Shown piece after piece: positions 49,825 through 58,040 of a stretch of 64,000 nt of DNA. The position numbers and the translations under genes are program-made. The stretch's first letter is position 1. Every line of letters begins with the position of its first letter. Below the pieces are notes generated by a model. That model was given only the letters and a program-made list of their open reading frames with translations. It was not told the origin of the DNA and did not search any database. The DNA is from Streptomyces sp. NBC_00414 (GTDB taxonomy: Bacteria > Actinomycetota > Actinomycetes > Streptomycetales > Streptomycetaceae): NCBI RefSeq assembly GCF_036038375.1, contig NZ_CP107935.1:6324001-6388000 (forward strand). Direction: 5' to 3'.

Positions 49825-50559
49825 TCACCCCACCTCTCCGTACGAGCGCATCGTCACCCGGGCGTCCAGGTCGATGCCGTTCGCGCCCGCCGGTGACGGA
49901 AGCCGCAGCACCTTGTCGAGCACGGGGCCCAGGAAGCCGCAGCCCGAAGTCCCCGGCACGGCAAAGCGGTTGTCCTTCACCCCGAACGTGACGACCAGCG
50001 GGTCCGGCGTGACGACCTCCGGCGGATCCGTCTCCATGAGCACCAGATGGACCGGGTCCGGCTCGCTGCCTATCGAGCAACCGGGCGGGACCCCGGGCCC
50101 GGATATCCGGAACGTCAGATCCAGCTCGCCCCGCCGCTCGTCGTTCGACTGGAAATCGGAGTACCCGCCGTACCGAGGCGTGATCGACAGCGGCGTCCCC
50201 CGAACTCGTAGGGGAGTGGCGGCCATCGCACCGAACACCTGACGGAACTCGCCGTCCACGGTGCCCTCCGCGAACGTGATCGCCAGCGGCCGGTCGATCG
50301 GCACGTCGGCCCGGCCGAGGGTGAGTTGCCCGGTGGCGGTCATCGCCTCGCAGCGCCACTTCGCCGGATCGGCGCCCTCCGGCAACGCGGAGAGGGCGGG
50401 ACAGTCCTCGAAGCCACGATCTCGCATGCCGGCGCCGGTGTCGGCCCCGGCGTGAGGGGGCACCGCCGCTGCCGCCCCCGTGCTCGCGGCGAGAGCCGCG
50501 GCGGACAGCGTCATGGCGGACAGTGCCAAGGCCAGACGTCGACGTCGGGCACGGAACAT
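49825..50559 (-). CDS. Secreted protein of unknown function
   Basis: A 244-residue protein with an Arg-rich signal peptide and Ala cleavage region (about residues 1-32). The mature part has four cysteines that could form two disulfides (DCPALSAL, KWRCEAM, PGCSIGS, SGCGFLG) and looks beta-rich. It has no family I recognise. It is divergent from an ArsR-type regulator and shares with it the 14-bp operator array, so it is probably that regulator's target. Confidence 0.75.
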   Translation of the reverse strand: MFRARRRRLALALSAMTLSAAALAASTGAAAAVPPHAGADTGAGMRDRGFEDCPALSALPEGADPAKWRCEAMTATGQLTLGRADVPIDRPLAITFAEGTVDGEFRQVFGAMAATPLRVRGTPLSITPRYGGYSDFQSNDERRGELDLTFRISGPGVPPGCSIGSEPDPVHLVLMETDPPEVVTPDPLVVTFGVKDNRFAVPGTSGCGFLGPVLDKVLRLPSPAGANGIDLDARVTMRSYGEVG

Positions 50560-50613
50560 GAAAACCCCCAGGTGAGTGACCAGGCGAGCGGGATGCTCCC
50601 GTCTGCCTCAAGG

Positions 50614-50683
50614 ATTGCAGCCATTCCTCTGCAATGGAAGGTCTGCAGAGAATATTCTGCAGAAGTATCTCTGCAGAGATTCG
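50614..50683. promoter_or_regulatory. Array of five 14-bp-spaced TCTGCAGA-type operator half-sites
   Basis: Sites begin at 50614 (ATTGCAGC), 50628 (TCTGCAAT), 50642, 50656 and 50670 (each TCTGCAGA). The period is exactly 14 bp, with variable 6-bp spacers. TCTGCAGA is itself a palindrome, and the last site lies in TCTCTGCAGAGA. The array occupies the 150-bp gap between the secreted protein gene and the ArsR-type regulator and ends 27 bp before the regulator start. Confidence 0.85.
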
Positions 50684-50709
50684 GCTGCGTGTGGCGGTAG
50701 GCTTCCCGC

Positions 50710-51390
50710 ATGAGTGATGAAGGCGAGCCGCAGGCCGCGCTCGAACCCGGGTCGGAGCCGGTGTCGGAGTCGGCGCCGGAACCAGCGCCTGAACCCGCGT
50801 CGGACCCCGAACAGGGCAGTGGAGCCGGTCACGAGCCGGGCGGCGCCGGGCGCCGCACCGTCAGTGACCCGGCGGCCCTCAAGGCGCTCGCCCACCCGCT
50901 GCGGCTGAAGATCCTCCGGCAGATGGCCGTCTCCGGCCCCGCGACCTCCACGACCCTCGCCGCCGCGCTCGGGGAGAACACCGGCACGCTCAGCTATCAC
51001 CTGCGCCGCCTGGAGAGCGGCGGCTTCATCGAGGACGTACCGGAACGGCCCAACAGCCGTGAGCGGTGGTGGCGGGCGGTGCGCGGACTCGACGTACGCA
51101 GGCCGGCGCAGGACGGGATGACCGACGGCGAGCGGGCGGTCGCGGGCGCCCTGGACCGGATGCGGCTCGACGAGGACATCGCGCTGGCCCGGCGGTTCAC
51201 GGAGGAGCAGGGCGACTCGGAGGGCTGGATGCGCGGCTCCCGCAGCCTCAGCCACCTCACCAAGGACGAGGTGACGGCTTTCCACGACGCCTACCTGGAC
51301 CTGCTGACCCGCTTCGCCCGAGGCCCGGAGGACGCCCCGCCGGACGCGAAGCCGGTGCTGCTGCGGTGGTTCGCGCTGCCGGCGGAGTAG
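50710..51390 (+). CDS. ArsR-type winged-helix regulator with acidic N-terminal tail
   Basis: A 226-residue regulator. Residues 1-48 are a Glu/Pro/Ser-rich tail; residues about 52-110 form a winged helix (DPAALKALAHPLRLKILRQMAVSGPATSTTLAAALGENTGTLSYHLRRLESGGFIE). A C-terminal helical part follows (DRMRLDEDIALARRF, SLSHLTKDEVTAFHDAYLDLLTRFA). No metal-binding Cys pair is seen, so it probably senses something other than metals. It likely represses itself and the divergent secreted protein gene. Confidence 0.85.
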   Translation: MSDEGEPQAALEPGSEPVSESAPEPAPEPASDPEQGSGAGHEPGGAGRRTVSDPAALKALAHPLRLKILRQMAVSGPATSTTLAAALGENTGTLSYHLRRLESGGFIEDVPERPNSRERWWRAVRGLDVRRPAQDGMTDGERAVAGALDRMRLDEDIALARRFTEEQGDSEGWMRGSRSLSHLTKDEVTAFHDAYLDLLTRFARGPEDAPPDAKPVLLRWFALPAE

Positions 51391-51530
51391 CGGCCCGGAG
51401 CCAAGAGCTTCGGAGCTACGAGTTCCGTGTTGCGAGTTTCGCACCACGCGTTCCGTGCTGCGCGTTCCGTGCTCGGCGCAGAAGAACGGCCTGCGAACCG
51501 GTCAATCACGATTCACAGGCCGTCCACTGT

Positions 51531-51614
51531 GCGGCGGAAGGGATTCGAACCCTCAAGCCGTTTCACGGGCCACAGATCCTAAGTCTGCTGCGTCAGCCAT
51601 TGCGCCACCGCCGC
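51531..51614 (-). tRNA. tRNA-Leu (anticodon TAG)
   Basis: On the minus strand an 84-nt class II tRNA. The acceptor stem is GCGGCGG/CCGCCGC with an A discriminator, the anticodon stem GCAGA/TCTGT encloses CTTAGGA (anticodon TAG), a long variable arm follows (CCCGTGAAACGG), and the T loop is GGTTCGAATCC. CCA is not encoded. Confidence 0.95.
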
Positions 51615-51678
51615 CAGCGCATGCCATCGTACCGGTCAAGTGGGCGCTGGTCGGCGGGGGTTTGCGGTGGCTGCGCCC

Positions 51679-52146
51679 TCAGATCTCCAGATCCTTGATG
51701 ATCTTGGCGACGTGGCCGGTAGCGCGGACGTTGTACAGGGCCCGTTCCACCTTGCCCTCCTCGTCCACCACGATCGTGGAGCGGATGACGCCCATGTAGG
51801 TCTTGCCGTAGTTCTTCTTCTCGCCGAAGGCGCCGTACGCGTCCAGGACCGTCTTCTCCGGGTCGGCGACCAGCGTGACCTTGAGGTTCTCCTTCTCGCG
51901 GAACTTGGCGAGCTTCTCGGGCTTGTCGGGGGAGACGCCGATGACGTCGTAGCCGGCGCCCGCGAGCAGGTCCAGGTTGTCCGTGAAGTCGCAGGCCTGC
52001 TTGGTGCAGCCTGGAGTCAGGGCCGAGGGGTAGAAGTACACGATGACCTTGCGGCCCTTGTGGTCGGCAAGGGACACCTCGTTGCCGTCGGCGTCGGGCA
52101 GGGTGAAGGCGGGGGCGGTGTCGCCGGGCTGGAGTCGCTCGCTCAT
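51679..52146 (-). CDS. bcp: Thioredoxin-dependent peroxiredoxin, Bcp type
   Basis: A 155-residue peroxiredoxin reducing hydroperoxides with thioredoxin. The peroxidatic Cys47 and resolving Cys52 lie in LTPGCTKQACDF, the pattern of Bcp/PrxQ. ATG 52146 gives the family N-terminus MSERLQPGDTAP; a longer reading from 52281 runs into the divergent promoter. Confidence 0.93.
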   Translation of the reverse strand: MSERLQPGDTAPAFTLPDADGNEVSLADHKGRKVIVYFYPSALTPGCTKQACDFTDNLDLLAGAGYDVIGVSPDKPEKLAKFREKENLKVTLVADPEKTVLDAYGAFGEKKNYGKTYMGVIRSTIVVDEEGKVERALYNVRATGHVAKIIKDLEI

Positions 52147-52314
52147 CTCGGTTCGGTCTCCTTGCGAGGTGGTGGATACGGAAGCGAGCGTAATGGGGGT
52201 GCCGGGCGGTGCGCGGAGGACGAAGCTGACAGACTGTCGATCCGGGACAAGGCCGACGGGAACCGGCCATGGACCGGCCACGGGAAGAAACGACCACGAT
52301 TACGGAGGCAGCGC

Positions 52315-52653
52315 GTGTCGGACACGTCGAGCACGCCGGACACCAGGACTCCGGCGCAGATCGAGGCGGACATCAAACGCCGTCGCGAGACCCTCGCCGA
52401 GACGCTCGACGAGATCGGTGTGCGGGTGCACCCGAAGACCATCGTCGGGGACGCCAAGGCCAAGGTGGCGTCCAGCATCGACCACACCCTCGGACGTGCC
52501 TACGTCGGCGTCAATCGTGTGGTCGACGACGTGAAGGGCCAGTTCGTCACGGAGGACGGGGCGCCGCGGCTGGACCGCATCGTGCCCGTGGCCCTCGTGG
52601 TGGTCGGCGTCGTCGGACTGCTCACCCTGGGCACCAGGCGCCGCAGGCGCTGA
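52315..52653 (+). CDS. DUF3618 domain-containing membrane protein
   Basis: A 112-residue protein from GTG 52315 (ACGGAGG site upstream). The DUF3618 helix (PAQIEADIKRRRETLAETLDEIGVRVHPKTIVGDAKAKV) is followed by a C-terminal membrane segment (VPVALVVVGVVGLLTLG) and an Arg-rich end. Proteins of this type are common in actinobacteria, of unknown function. Confidence 0.85.
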   Translation: MSDTSSTPDTRTPAQIEADIKRRRETLAETLDEIGVRVHPKTIVGDAKAKVASSIDHTLGRAYVGVNRVVDDVKGQFVTEDGAPRLDRIVPVALVVVGVVGLLTLGTRRRRR

Positions 52654-52723
52654 ACCCACCCGCACCCCACCTACGTACGACCCGCCTACGTACGAGTGGC
52701 GCGAAGGCAGGTAAATTCGGACC

Positions 52724-53080
52724 GTGAGCGCCAAGAGGACTGAGCCCAGCAGCCATCACGACAAGCTGCCCATCCGGATGCTGCACGACCGTGTGCTCGT
52801 GCGGCAGGACGCCGCCGAGGGCGAGCGCCGGTCCGGTGGCGGCATCCTGATCCCCGCGACCGCGGCGGTGGGCAGGCGGCTCGCCTGGGCCGAGGTCGTG
52901 GCGGTCGGGCAGAACGTACGGACGGTGGAGCCGGGTGACCGGGTGCTGTACGACCCGGAGGACCCCGCCGAGGTGGAGGTGCGCGGCATCGCGTACGTGC
53001 TGATGCGCGAGCGGGATCTGCACGCCGTGGCCGCGGACCGGTTCGAAGGGTCCGAGGACTCCACCGGGCTGTATCTCTAG
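52724..53080 (+). CDS. GroES-like co-chaperone protein, orphan
   Basis: A 118-residue GroES-fold protein (PIRMLHDRVLVRQDAAEGERRSGGGILIPATA, VVAVGQNVRTVEPGDRVLYDP) from GTG 52724, with a short charged N-terminal tail and a C-terminal tail. It differs from the standard GroES in lacking GroEL beside it, so it is likely a divergent paralogue. The mobile-loop region is altered (GERRSGGGILIP). Confidence 0.85.
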   Translation: MSAKRTEPSSHHDKLPIRMLHDRVLVRQDAAEGERRSGGGILIPATAAVGRRLAWAEVVAVGQNVRTVEPGDRVLYDPEDPAEVEVRGIAYVLMRERDLHAVAADRFEGSEDSTGLYL

Positions 53081-53099
53081 AACCTCCCGAGCAGTGCCC

Positions 53100-53133
53100 G
53101 AAGGGGCTGGTGACCGTTGTCACCAGCCCCTTC
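53100..53133. terminator. Terminator hairpin after the GroES-like gene
   Basis: GAAGGGGCTGGTGAC (53100-53114) pairs perfectly with 53119-53133 over 15 bp, loop CGTT. It separates the GroES-like gene from the guanidine riboswitch. Confidence 0.85.
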
Positions 53134-53161
53134 CGGCTGCTCCTTGCTACCTTTGAAGGGA

Positions 53162-53204
53162 CCCGACGAGACGCGCCGTACCGGGACAGGCAAAGACGAC
53201 GCAC
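53162..53204 (+). ncRNA. Guanidine-III riboswitch (ykkC-III)
   Basis: The segment follows the compact ykkC-III pattern: CCCGACGAGACGCGCCGTAC, then CGGGACAGG and CAAAGACGACGC. P1 can form from CCCG (53162-53165) and CGGG (53182-53185), and the pseudoknot between GCGCCGT (53173-53179) and ACGACGC (53197-53203) shows one C-A mismatch. It ends about 20 nt before the GGAGG ribosome site of gdx. The class senses free guanidine and typically turns on exporters such as this one. Confidence 0.85.
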
Positions 53205-53233
53205 CCCTGTTGATTCCTTCACGGAGGTGCCTG

Positions 53234-53554
53234 ATGGCCTGGGTCCTGCTCGTCGTCGCCGGTCTGCTCGAAGTCGGCTGGTCGATCGGTATGAAGTACA
53301 CCGAGGGGTTCACGCGGCTCGTGCCCAGCGTGCTCACCGGTGCCGGCATCGTCGCCAGCATGCTGCTGCTGTCGCACGCGGCGAAGACACTGCCCATCGG
53401 TACCGCGTACGGGGTCTGGGTGGGCATCGGCGCGGCCGGGGCGGCGGTGTTCGGCATGGCGGTGCTCGGTGAACCGGCGACCGCCGCCCGGATCTTCTTC
53501 GTCTGTCTGCTGCTGGTGGCCGTGGTCGGGCTGAAGGCGACTTCAGGCCACTAG
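53234..53554 (+). CDS. gdx: Guanidinium exporter (Gdx/SugE, SMR family)
   Basis: A 106-residue small multidrug resistance protein with four membrane segments. The essential Glu13 (VAGLLEVGWSIGMKY) and GTAYGVWVGIGAAGAAVFGMA are typical of the Gdx subgroup that exports guanidinium in exchange for protons. The ATG 53234 follows GGAGG; the guanidine-III riboswitch lies just upstream. It works as an antiparallel dimer and has no partner subunit gene here. Confidence 0.93.
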   Translation: MAWVLLVVAGLLEVGWSIGMKYTEGFTRLVPSVLTGAGIVASMLLLSHAAKTLPIGTAYGVWVGIGAAGAAVFGMAVLGEPATAARIFFVCLLLVAVVGLKATSGH

Positions 53555-53611
53555 CCGCTCAATCGACGGCCGACGGCCGGCGGACGGTCGCCGGCCGCCG
53601 ATCGGGCGAGG

Positions 53612-56131
53612 CTACGGGAAGTCTCCGAACGTCGTCCCGGTGCTCCCGTCCGCGCCGTCCGTCGTCGTCCCGCCGTCGCCGGTGGTGCCTCCGTCGGTGG
53701 TGGTGCCGCCGCCCGTGCCGCCGTCCGTGGTCGTGCCACCGTCCGTCGTCGCGCCGCCGGTGCCGGTCGTGCCGCCGTCCGTGGTGGTGCCGCCGCCGTC
53801 GGTCGTCGTGCCGCCGGTGTCGGTGCCGCCCCCGCCGGTGGTGGAGCCGCCGTTGTCCTGGCCCTGGGTGCCCGGGGTCTCCTCGCCGCCGGTGGTCGTG
53901 CCGCCGTCGCCGGTGGTGCCGCCCGTGGCGGTCTCGTCCTCGTCGGGGTCCGCCGGCGGGAGTTCCTGCTCCTCGGCGCCGTCCTGGAGGTTCAGGTCGA
54001 AGTCCTGGACCTCGACGCCCTTCAGCGCGGCCTTCGTGTACTGGGCCCAGATCTGCGCCGGGTACCCGCCGCCGTTGATACGTGCCTGGCCGAGTGCCCC
54101 GTACAGCGACTTGTGGGCGCCGGTGTCGGGGTCCTGGCCCATGACGGCGACGACCGTGGCGAGGTTCGGGGTGTAGCCCGCGAACCAGGCCGCCTCGTCC
54201 TCCTCCGCGGTGCCGGTCTTGCCCGCCACGGGCCGCCCGGCGGCCTGCGCGGCCGTACCGGTGCCGCCCTCGACGACGCTCTGCAGGATCGAGGTCGTGG
54301 TGTCGGCGGCCGCACGGCTGACGGCCTGCTCGGTCTTCTCGTCCGGCAGCTTCACGTCCTGCGAGCCGTCCTTGGTGACCTTCTCGATCATCGTGTACGT
54401 GCCGTGCTTGCCGTGGTTGGCGAGTGTCGCGTACGCCTCCGCCATGTCGAGGACGCTGGCGCGGGCCGCGCCGAGCGCGATGGACGGGGACGGGTTCAGG
54501 TCGGGGGTGTCCGAGGGGATGCCGAGGTCGACGGCGGTCCGTACGACCTTCGCGGAGCCGACGTCCACGGCCATCTGCGCGTACACGGAGTTCACGGACT
54601 TGTCGGTGGCCGTACGGACCGGGATCTGGCCGTACGAGACCTGGTCCTCGTTCTCCGGGGCGTACGTGCCGCCGCTCCAGCCCTGCACGGGCCGCTTGTT
54701 CGTGCCGTCGTAGAGGGTGTTCGGGGTGATCGTGCGGCCGTCCTGGGTGACCGAGTCGTTCTGCACGGCCGAGGTGAACACGAACGGCTTGAAGATGGAG
54801 CCGACCTGGTAGTCCCGGCGTGTGGCGTTGTTGTAGTACTGCTTCGTGTAGTCGATGCCGCCGTACATCGCGAGGACCTTGCCGGTCTTCGGGTCGATGG
54901 AGGCGCCGCCCGCGCGGACGTAGTTGTCGACCTTGCGGTTCTTCTTGTCGAGTTCGTCCATCACCTGGTCGTCGACGGCCTTCACGAAGGAGTCCTGCTT
55001 CGTCTTCTGCAGGGTGGTCGTGATGCGGTAGCCGCCCGCGTTCAGCGCGTCCTCGTCGAGGATCTTGTGGTCGGCGAGGTAGTCGTTGACGGCCTTGACG
55101 ATGTAGCCGCGCTGGCCCGACATCCCGGCCGCGATCACCGTCTCCTTGGGCGCGGGGAACTTGAGGCCGGTCCGGTCCGACTCGCTGATCCACTTCTTCT
55201 TGACCATGCCGTCGAGAACGTAGTTCCAGCGGGCCAGCGCGGCCGGCTTGTTCTCGGGGTGCGCGACCACGTCGTACTCGCTCGGCGCGTTGAGGAGCGC
55301 CGCGAGGTAGGCGCCCTGGGCGGCCGTCAGCCCCTTGGCGTCGACGCCGTAGTAGGCCTGGGCGGCTGCCTGGATGCCGTAGGCGTTGCGGCCGAAGTAG
55401 CTGGTGTTGAGGTAGCCCTCAAGGATGTCGTCCTTGCTCTTCTCGCGGTCCAGCTTGATGGAGATGAAGAACTCCTTCACCTTCCGCGTGACCGTCTGCT
55501 CCTGGGCCAGGTAGTAGTTCTTCACGTACTGCTGGGTGATCGTCGAGCCGGACTGCTTGCCCTTGCCGGTCGCGGTGTTCCAGCCGGCGCGGAGCATCGC
55601 CTTGGGGTCGACCGCGGACTCGGTGTAGAAGTCGCGGTCCTCGGCGGCCAGTACGGCGTGCTGGGCGTCCTTGGAGATGAGGTCCAGGGTCACGTTCTCC
55701 CGGTTGACCTCGCCGTCGCGGGCGAGCTGGCTGCCGTCCGCGTACAGGTAGATGTTGCTCTGCTTCATCGCCGTGGCGTTCGCCGACGGGATCTTCACCA
55801 GGTAGTAGCCGAGCGCGAACGCGCCGACGAGCAGCAGGATCCCGACGACGAACGTGCCGAGCACCATCCGCCAGGTCGGGACCAGCCGCTTCCAGCCGGT
55901 GCGCTTGGGCCGCTTGGCCTTCTTGGCCTTCTCGGCCTTCTCGGCCTTCTCGGACATCTCAGCCGTCTCGGACTCCTCACCGGAGCCCAGGGTGTCCGGC
56001 GCCTCCGGGCCGTCCGCGGTACTTGAAGTACTCCCACTGCTCCCCGTACTCGCGGTGTCCGGAGTGTCGGGGTCTCTCGGTGCCCAGCCCTCGCTCGGCT
56101 GCTGCGGCTCAGGCTGCGGCTGGTCGTTCAT
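53612..56131 (-). CDS. Class A penicillin-binding protein (transglycosylase/transpeptidase)
   Basis: An 839-residue cell-wall polymerase. The cytoplasmic N-terminus has acidic and Lys-rich repeats (EKAEKAEKAKKAKRPKRTG), the membrane segment is about residues 87-114, and the GT51 domain has Glu164 in AAEDRDFY. The transpeptidase has SIFK (Ser445-Lys448), SVN (512-514) and KTG (638-640). The last 110 or so residues are a Thr/Gly/Asp-rich tail with TTDGG repeats, likely outside the membrane. The gene stands alone on the minus strand. Confidence 0.94.
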   Translation of the reverse strand: MNDQPQPEPQQPSEGWAPRDPDTPDTASTGSSGSTSSTADGPEAPDTLGSGEESETAEMSEKAEKAEKAKKAKRPKRTGWKRLVPTWRMVLGTFVVGILLLVGAFALGYYLVKIPSANATAMKQSNIYLYADGSQLARDGEVNRENVTLDLISKDAQHAVLAAEDRDFYTESAVDPKAMLRAGWNTATGKGKQSGSTITQQYVKNYYLAQEQTVTRKVKEFFISIKLDREKSKDDILEGYLNTSYFGRNAYGIQAAAQAYYGVDAKGLTAAQGAYLAALLNAPSEYDVVAHPENKPAALARWNYVLDGMVKKKWISESDRTGLKFPAPKETVIAAGMSGQRGYIVKAVNDYLADHKILDEDALNAGGYRITTTLQKTKQDSFVKAVDDQVMDELDKKNRKVDNYVRAGGASIDPKTGKVLAMYGGIDYTKQYYNNATRRDYQVGSIFKPFVFTSAVQNDSVTQDGRTITPNTLYDGTNKRPVQGWSGGTYAPENEDQVSYGQIPVRTATDKSVNSVYAQMAVDVGSAKVVRTAVDLGIPSDTPDLNPSPSIALGAARASVLDMAEAYATLANHGKHGTYTMIEKVTKDGSQDVKLPDEKTEQAVSRAAADTTTSILQSVVEGGTGTAAQAAGRPVAGKTGTAEEDEAAWFAGYTPNLATVVAVMGQDPDTGAHKSLYGALGQARINGGGYPAQIWAQYTKAALKGVEVQDFDLNLQDGAEEQELPPADPDEDETATGGTTGDGGTTTGGEETPGTQGQDNGGSTTGGGGTDTGGTTTDGGGTTTDGGTTGTGGATTDGGTTTDGGTGGGTTTDGGTTGDGGTTTDGADGSTGTTFGDFP

Positions 56132-56297
56132 CTTGTGCCGTGCTCCCGTTTCACGTCGTACGTCTGGTACGCCCTCGTACGCCTGGTGCGCCCTCCCTTG
56201 AAGACTGTCCCATCCGGCGATTCGTTCCCGGTGCGTGGCACGCGTCGCCAGAACGAGACACGAAGAAAATGCCTGGCACGGGGCACTGCCCCGGGGC

Positions 56298-56303
56298 TAG
56301 GCT
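56298..56303 (+). promoter_or_regulatory. -10 box (TAGGCT) for the ABC-2 operon
   Basis: TAGGCT at 56298 with TGGCAC at 56274 (18-bp spacer) looks like a promoter. Unlike the leaderless genes it leaves about 38 nt to the start and a GGAGAGG ribosome site. Confidence 0.4.
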
Positions 56304-56341
56304 CCAGCGCTTTGGCTCGGAACGGCTGGAGAGGCTTCGTG

Positions 56342-57151
56342 GTGCGGGCTTGGAGGTTGTACGCGGCCGTCGCGGCGGGCGGGTTCCGGCGGTACGCGAC
56401 CTATCGGGTGGCCACCGCCGCGGGCGTGTTCACCAACACGGTCTTCGGGCTGATCCTGGCGTACACGTACATCGCGCTGTGGGACGAGAGGCCCGGTCTC
56501 GGCGGGTACGACCAGGCCCAGGCGGTGACGTTCGTGTGGGTCGGACAGGGGCTGCTCTCGGTGGTCGCGGTGATGGGCGGCGGCTTCGAGGACGAGCTGA
56601 TCGAGAGAATCCGTACGGGTGACATCGCGATCGACCTCTACCGGCCCGCGGACCTCCAGGCGTGGTGGCTGGCGGCCGACGCGGGGCGGGCCGCGTTCCA
56701 GTTGCTGGGGCGCGGGGTGGTGCCGATGGCGGTCGGCGGGCTCGTCTTCCAGCTCGCGCTGCCGACCGACGCCGGGACCTGGCTGGCGTTCCTCGTCGCC
56801 GTGGTGCTCGGGGTCCTGGTGAGTTTCGGGATCCGCTATCTCGTGGCGCTGGCGGCGTTCTGGTTCATGGACGGGGCGGGGGTGCAGCAGCTGGCCGTGC
56901 TGGCGGGACTGTTCTTCTCCGGGATGACGCTGCCGCTGAACGTCTTCCCGGGCGCGCTCGGCGAGCTGGCCCGCGCACTGCCCTGGTCGGCGCTGATGCA
57001 GGCCCCGGCGGACGTGCTGCTGGGGGAGCGCACGGGCCTCGCGCTGCTGCGCACGTACGCCTTCCAGGCCGCCTGGGCCGTCGGGCTGCTGGCCGTGGGC
57101 CGGCTGGTCCAGTCGGCGGCGACGCGCAGGGTGGTGGTCCAGGGTGGCTGA
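56342..57151 (+). CDS. ABC-2 type transporter permease (first)
   Basis: A 269-residue permease from GTG 56342, which has GGAGAGG 7 nt upstream; GTG 56339 is possible. Six membrane segments are visible, with the pattern VFTNTVFGLILAYTYIALW, IRTGDIAIDLYRPADLQ and FWFMDGAGVQQLAVLAGLFFSGMTLPLN characteristic of ABC-2 membrane proteins of the viologen/daunorubicin-like (DUF990) group. It forms an exporter with the next two genes; its stop overlaps the next start by 8 nt. The substrate is unknown. Confidence 0.87.
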   Translation: MRAWRLYAAVAAGGFRRYATYRVATAAGVFTNTVFGLILAYTYIALWDERPGLGGYDQAQAVTFVWVGQGLLSVVAVMGGGFEDELIERIRTGDIAIDLYRPADLQAWWLAADAGRAAFQLLGRGVVPMAVGGLVFQLALPTDAGTWLAFLVAVVLGVLVSFGIRYLVALAAFWFMDGAGVQQLAVLAGLFFSGMTLPLNVFPGALGELARALPWSALMQAPADVLLGERTGLALLRTYAFQAAWAVGLLAVGRLVQSAATRRVVVQGG

Positions 57152-58034
57152 CCCCGGCATCCGGGAGAGGCCCGGCACAGGCTCCGGCTCGGGTACGGAC
57201 ACCGGGTTCGCGCCGATGGGCCGGTCGCGGCTGGTGGACGGGCTGCGGGCCTACCGGCTGATCGCCTGGATGTGGATCCGCTCGACGATGGCGTACCGGG
57301 CGTCGTTCGCGATGACCCTCCTCGGCAACTTCGCGGGGACCGCGCTCGACTTCGTGACGATCCTGCTGATGTTCTCGCGGGTCGACGAGCTCGGCGGCTA
57401 CTCGTTCGGGCAGGTGGCGTTCCTCTACGGGCTGTCCAGCGCCGCGTTCGGCCTCACCGACCTGGTGATCGGCTCGGTGGACCGGCTCGGGCAGCGGGTG
57501 CGGGACGGCACGCTCGACACGCTGCTCGTACGGCCCGCGCCGGTGCTCGCGCAGGTCGCGGCGGACCGGTTCGCGCTGCGCCGGCTGGGCCGGATCACGC
57601 AGGGGCTGCTGGTCCTCGGCTACGCGCTCGCCGTGGTCGACATCGAGTGGACCCCGGTGAAGGTGCTGCTGATGCCGGTGATGGTGATCAGCGGGGCCGC
57701 CATCTTCGCGTCGGTGTTCGTGGCGGGCGCGGCCTTCCAGTTCGTGGCGCAGGACGCGTCCCAGGTGCAGAACTCGTTCACGTACGGCGGCACCACGCTG
57801 CTGCAGTATCCGCCGACCGTCTTCGCGAAGGACCTGGTGCGCGGGGTGACCTTCGTGCTGCCGCTGGCCTTCGTCAACTGGCTGCCCGCGCTGTACGTGC
57901 TCGGGCTGCCGTATCCGCTCGACCTGCCGGAGTGGGTCGCGTTCCTGTCGCCACTCGTGGCCGTCGTCTGCTGCGGGCTCTCGGGTCTCGCGTGGCGGGC
58001 GGGCCTTCGTTCGTACCGGAGCACGGGGAGTTAG
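57144..58034 (+). CDS. ABC-2 type transporter permease (second)
   Basis: A 296-residue permease from GTG 57144, with a cytoplasmic Gly/Ser-rich N-terminus and six membrane segments (LIAWMWIRSTMAYRASFAMTLL, VAFLYGLSSAAFGLTDLVIG, VLLMPVMVISGAAIFASVFVAG). It resembles the previous gene in its IRDGTLDTLLVRPAPV-like loop (VRDGTLDTLLVRPAPV). It overlaps the first permease gene and is followed by the ATPase 6 bp later. Confidence 0.87.
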   Translation: MADPGIRERPGTGSGSGTDTGFAPMGRSRLVDGLRAYRLIAWMWIRSTMAYRASFAMTLLGNFAGTALDFVTILLMFSRVDELGGYSFGQVAFLYGLSSAAFGLTDLVIGSVDRLGQRVRDGTLDTLLVRPAPVLAQVAADRFALRRLGRITQGLLVLGYALAVVDIEWTPVKVLLMPVMVISGAAIFASVFVAGAAFQFVAQDASQVQNSFTYGGTTLLQYPPTVFAKDLVRGVTFVLPLAFVNWLPALYVLGLPYPLDLPEWVAFLSPLVAVVCCGLSGLAWRAGLRSYRSTGS

Positions 58035-58040
58035 CCGCGC

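Noticed and set aside
51400..51480. GTTCCGTG-type short repeats before tRNA-Leu
   Set aside because: The copies are irregular and short; simple GC-rich slippage is enough to explain them.
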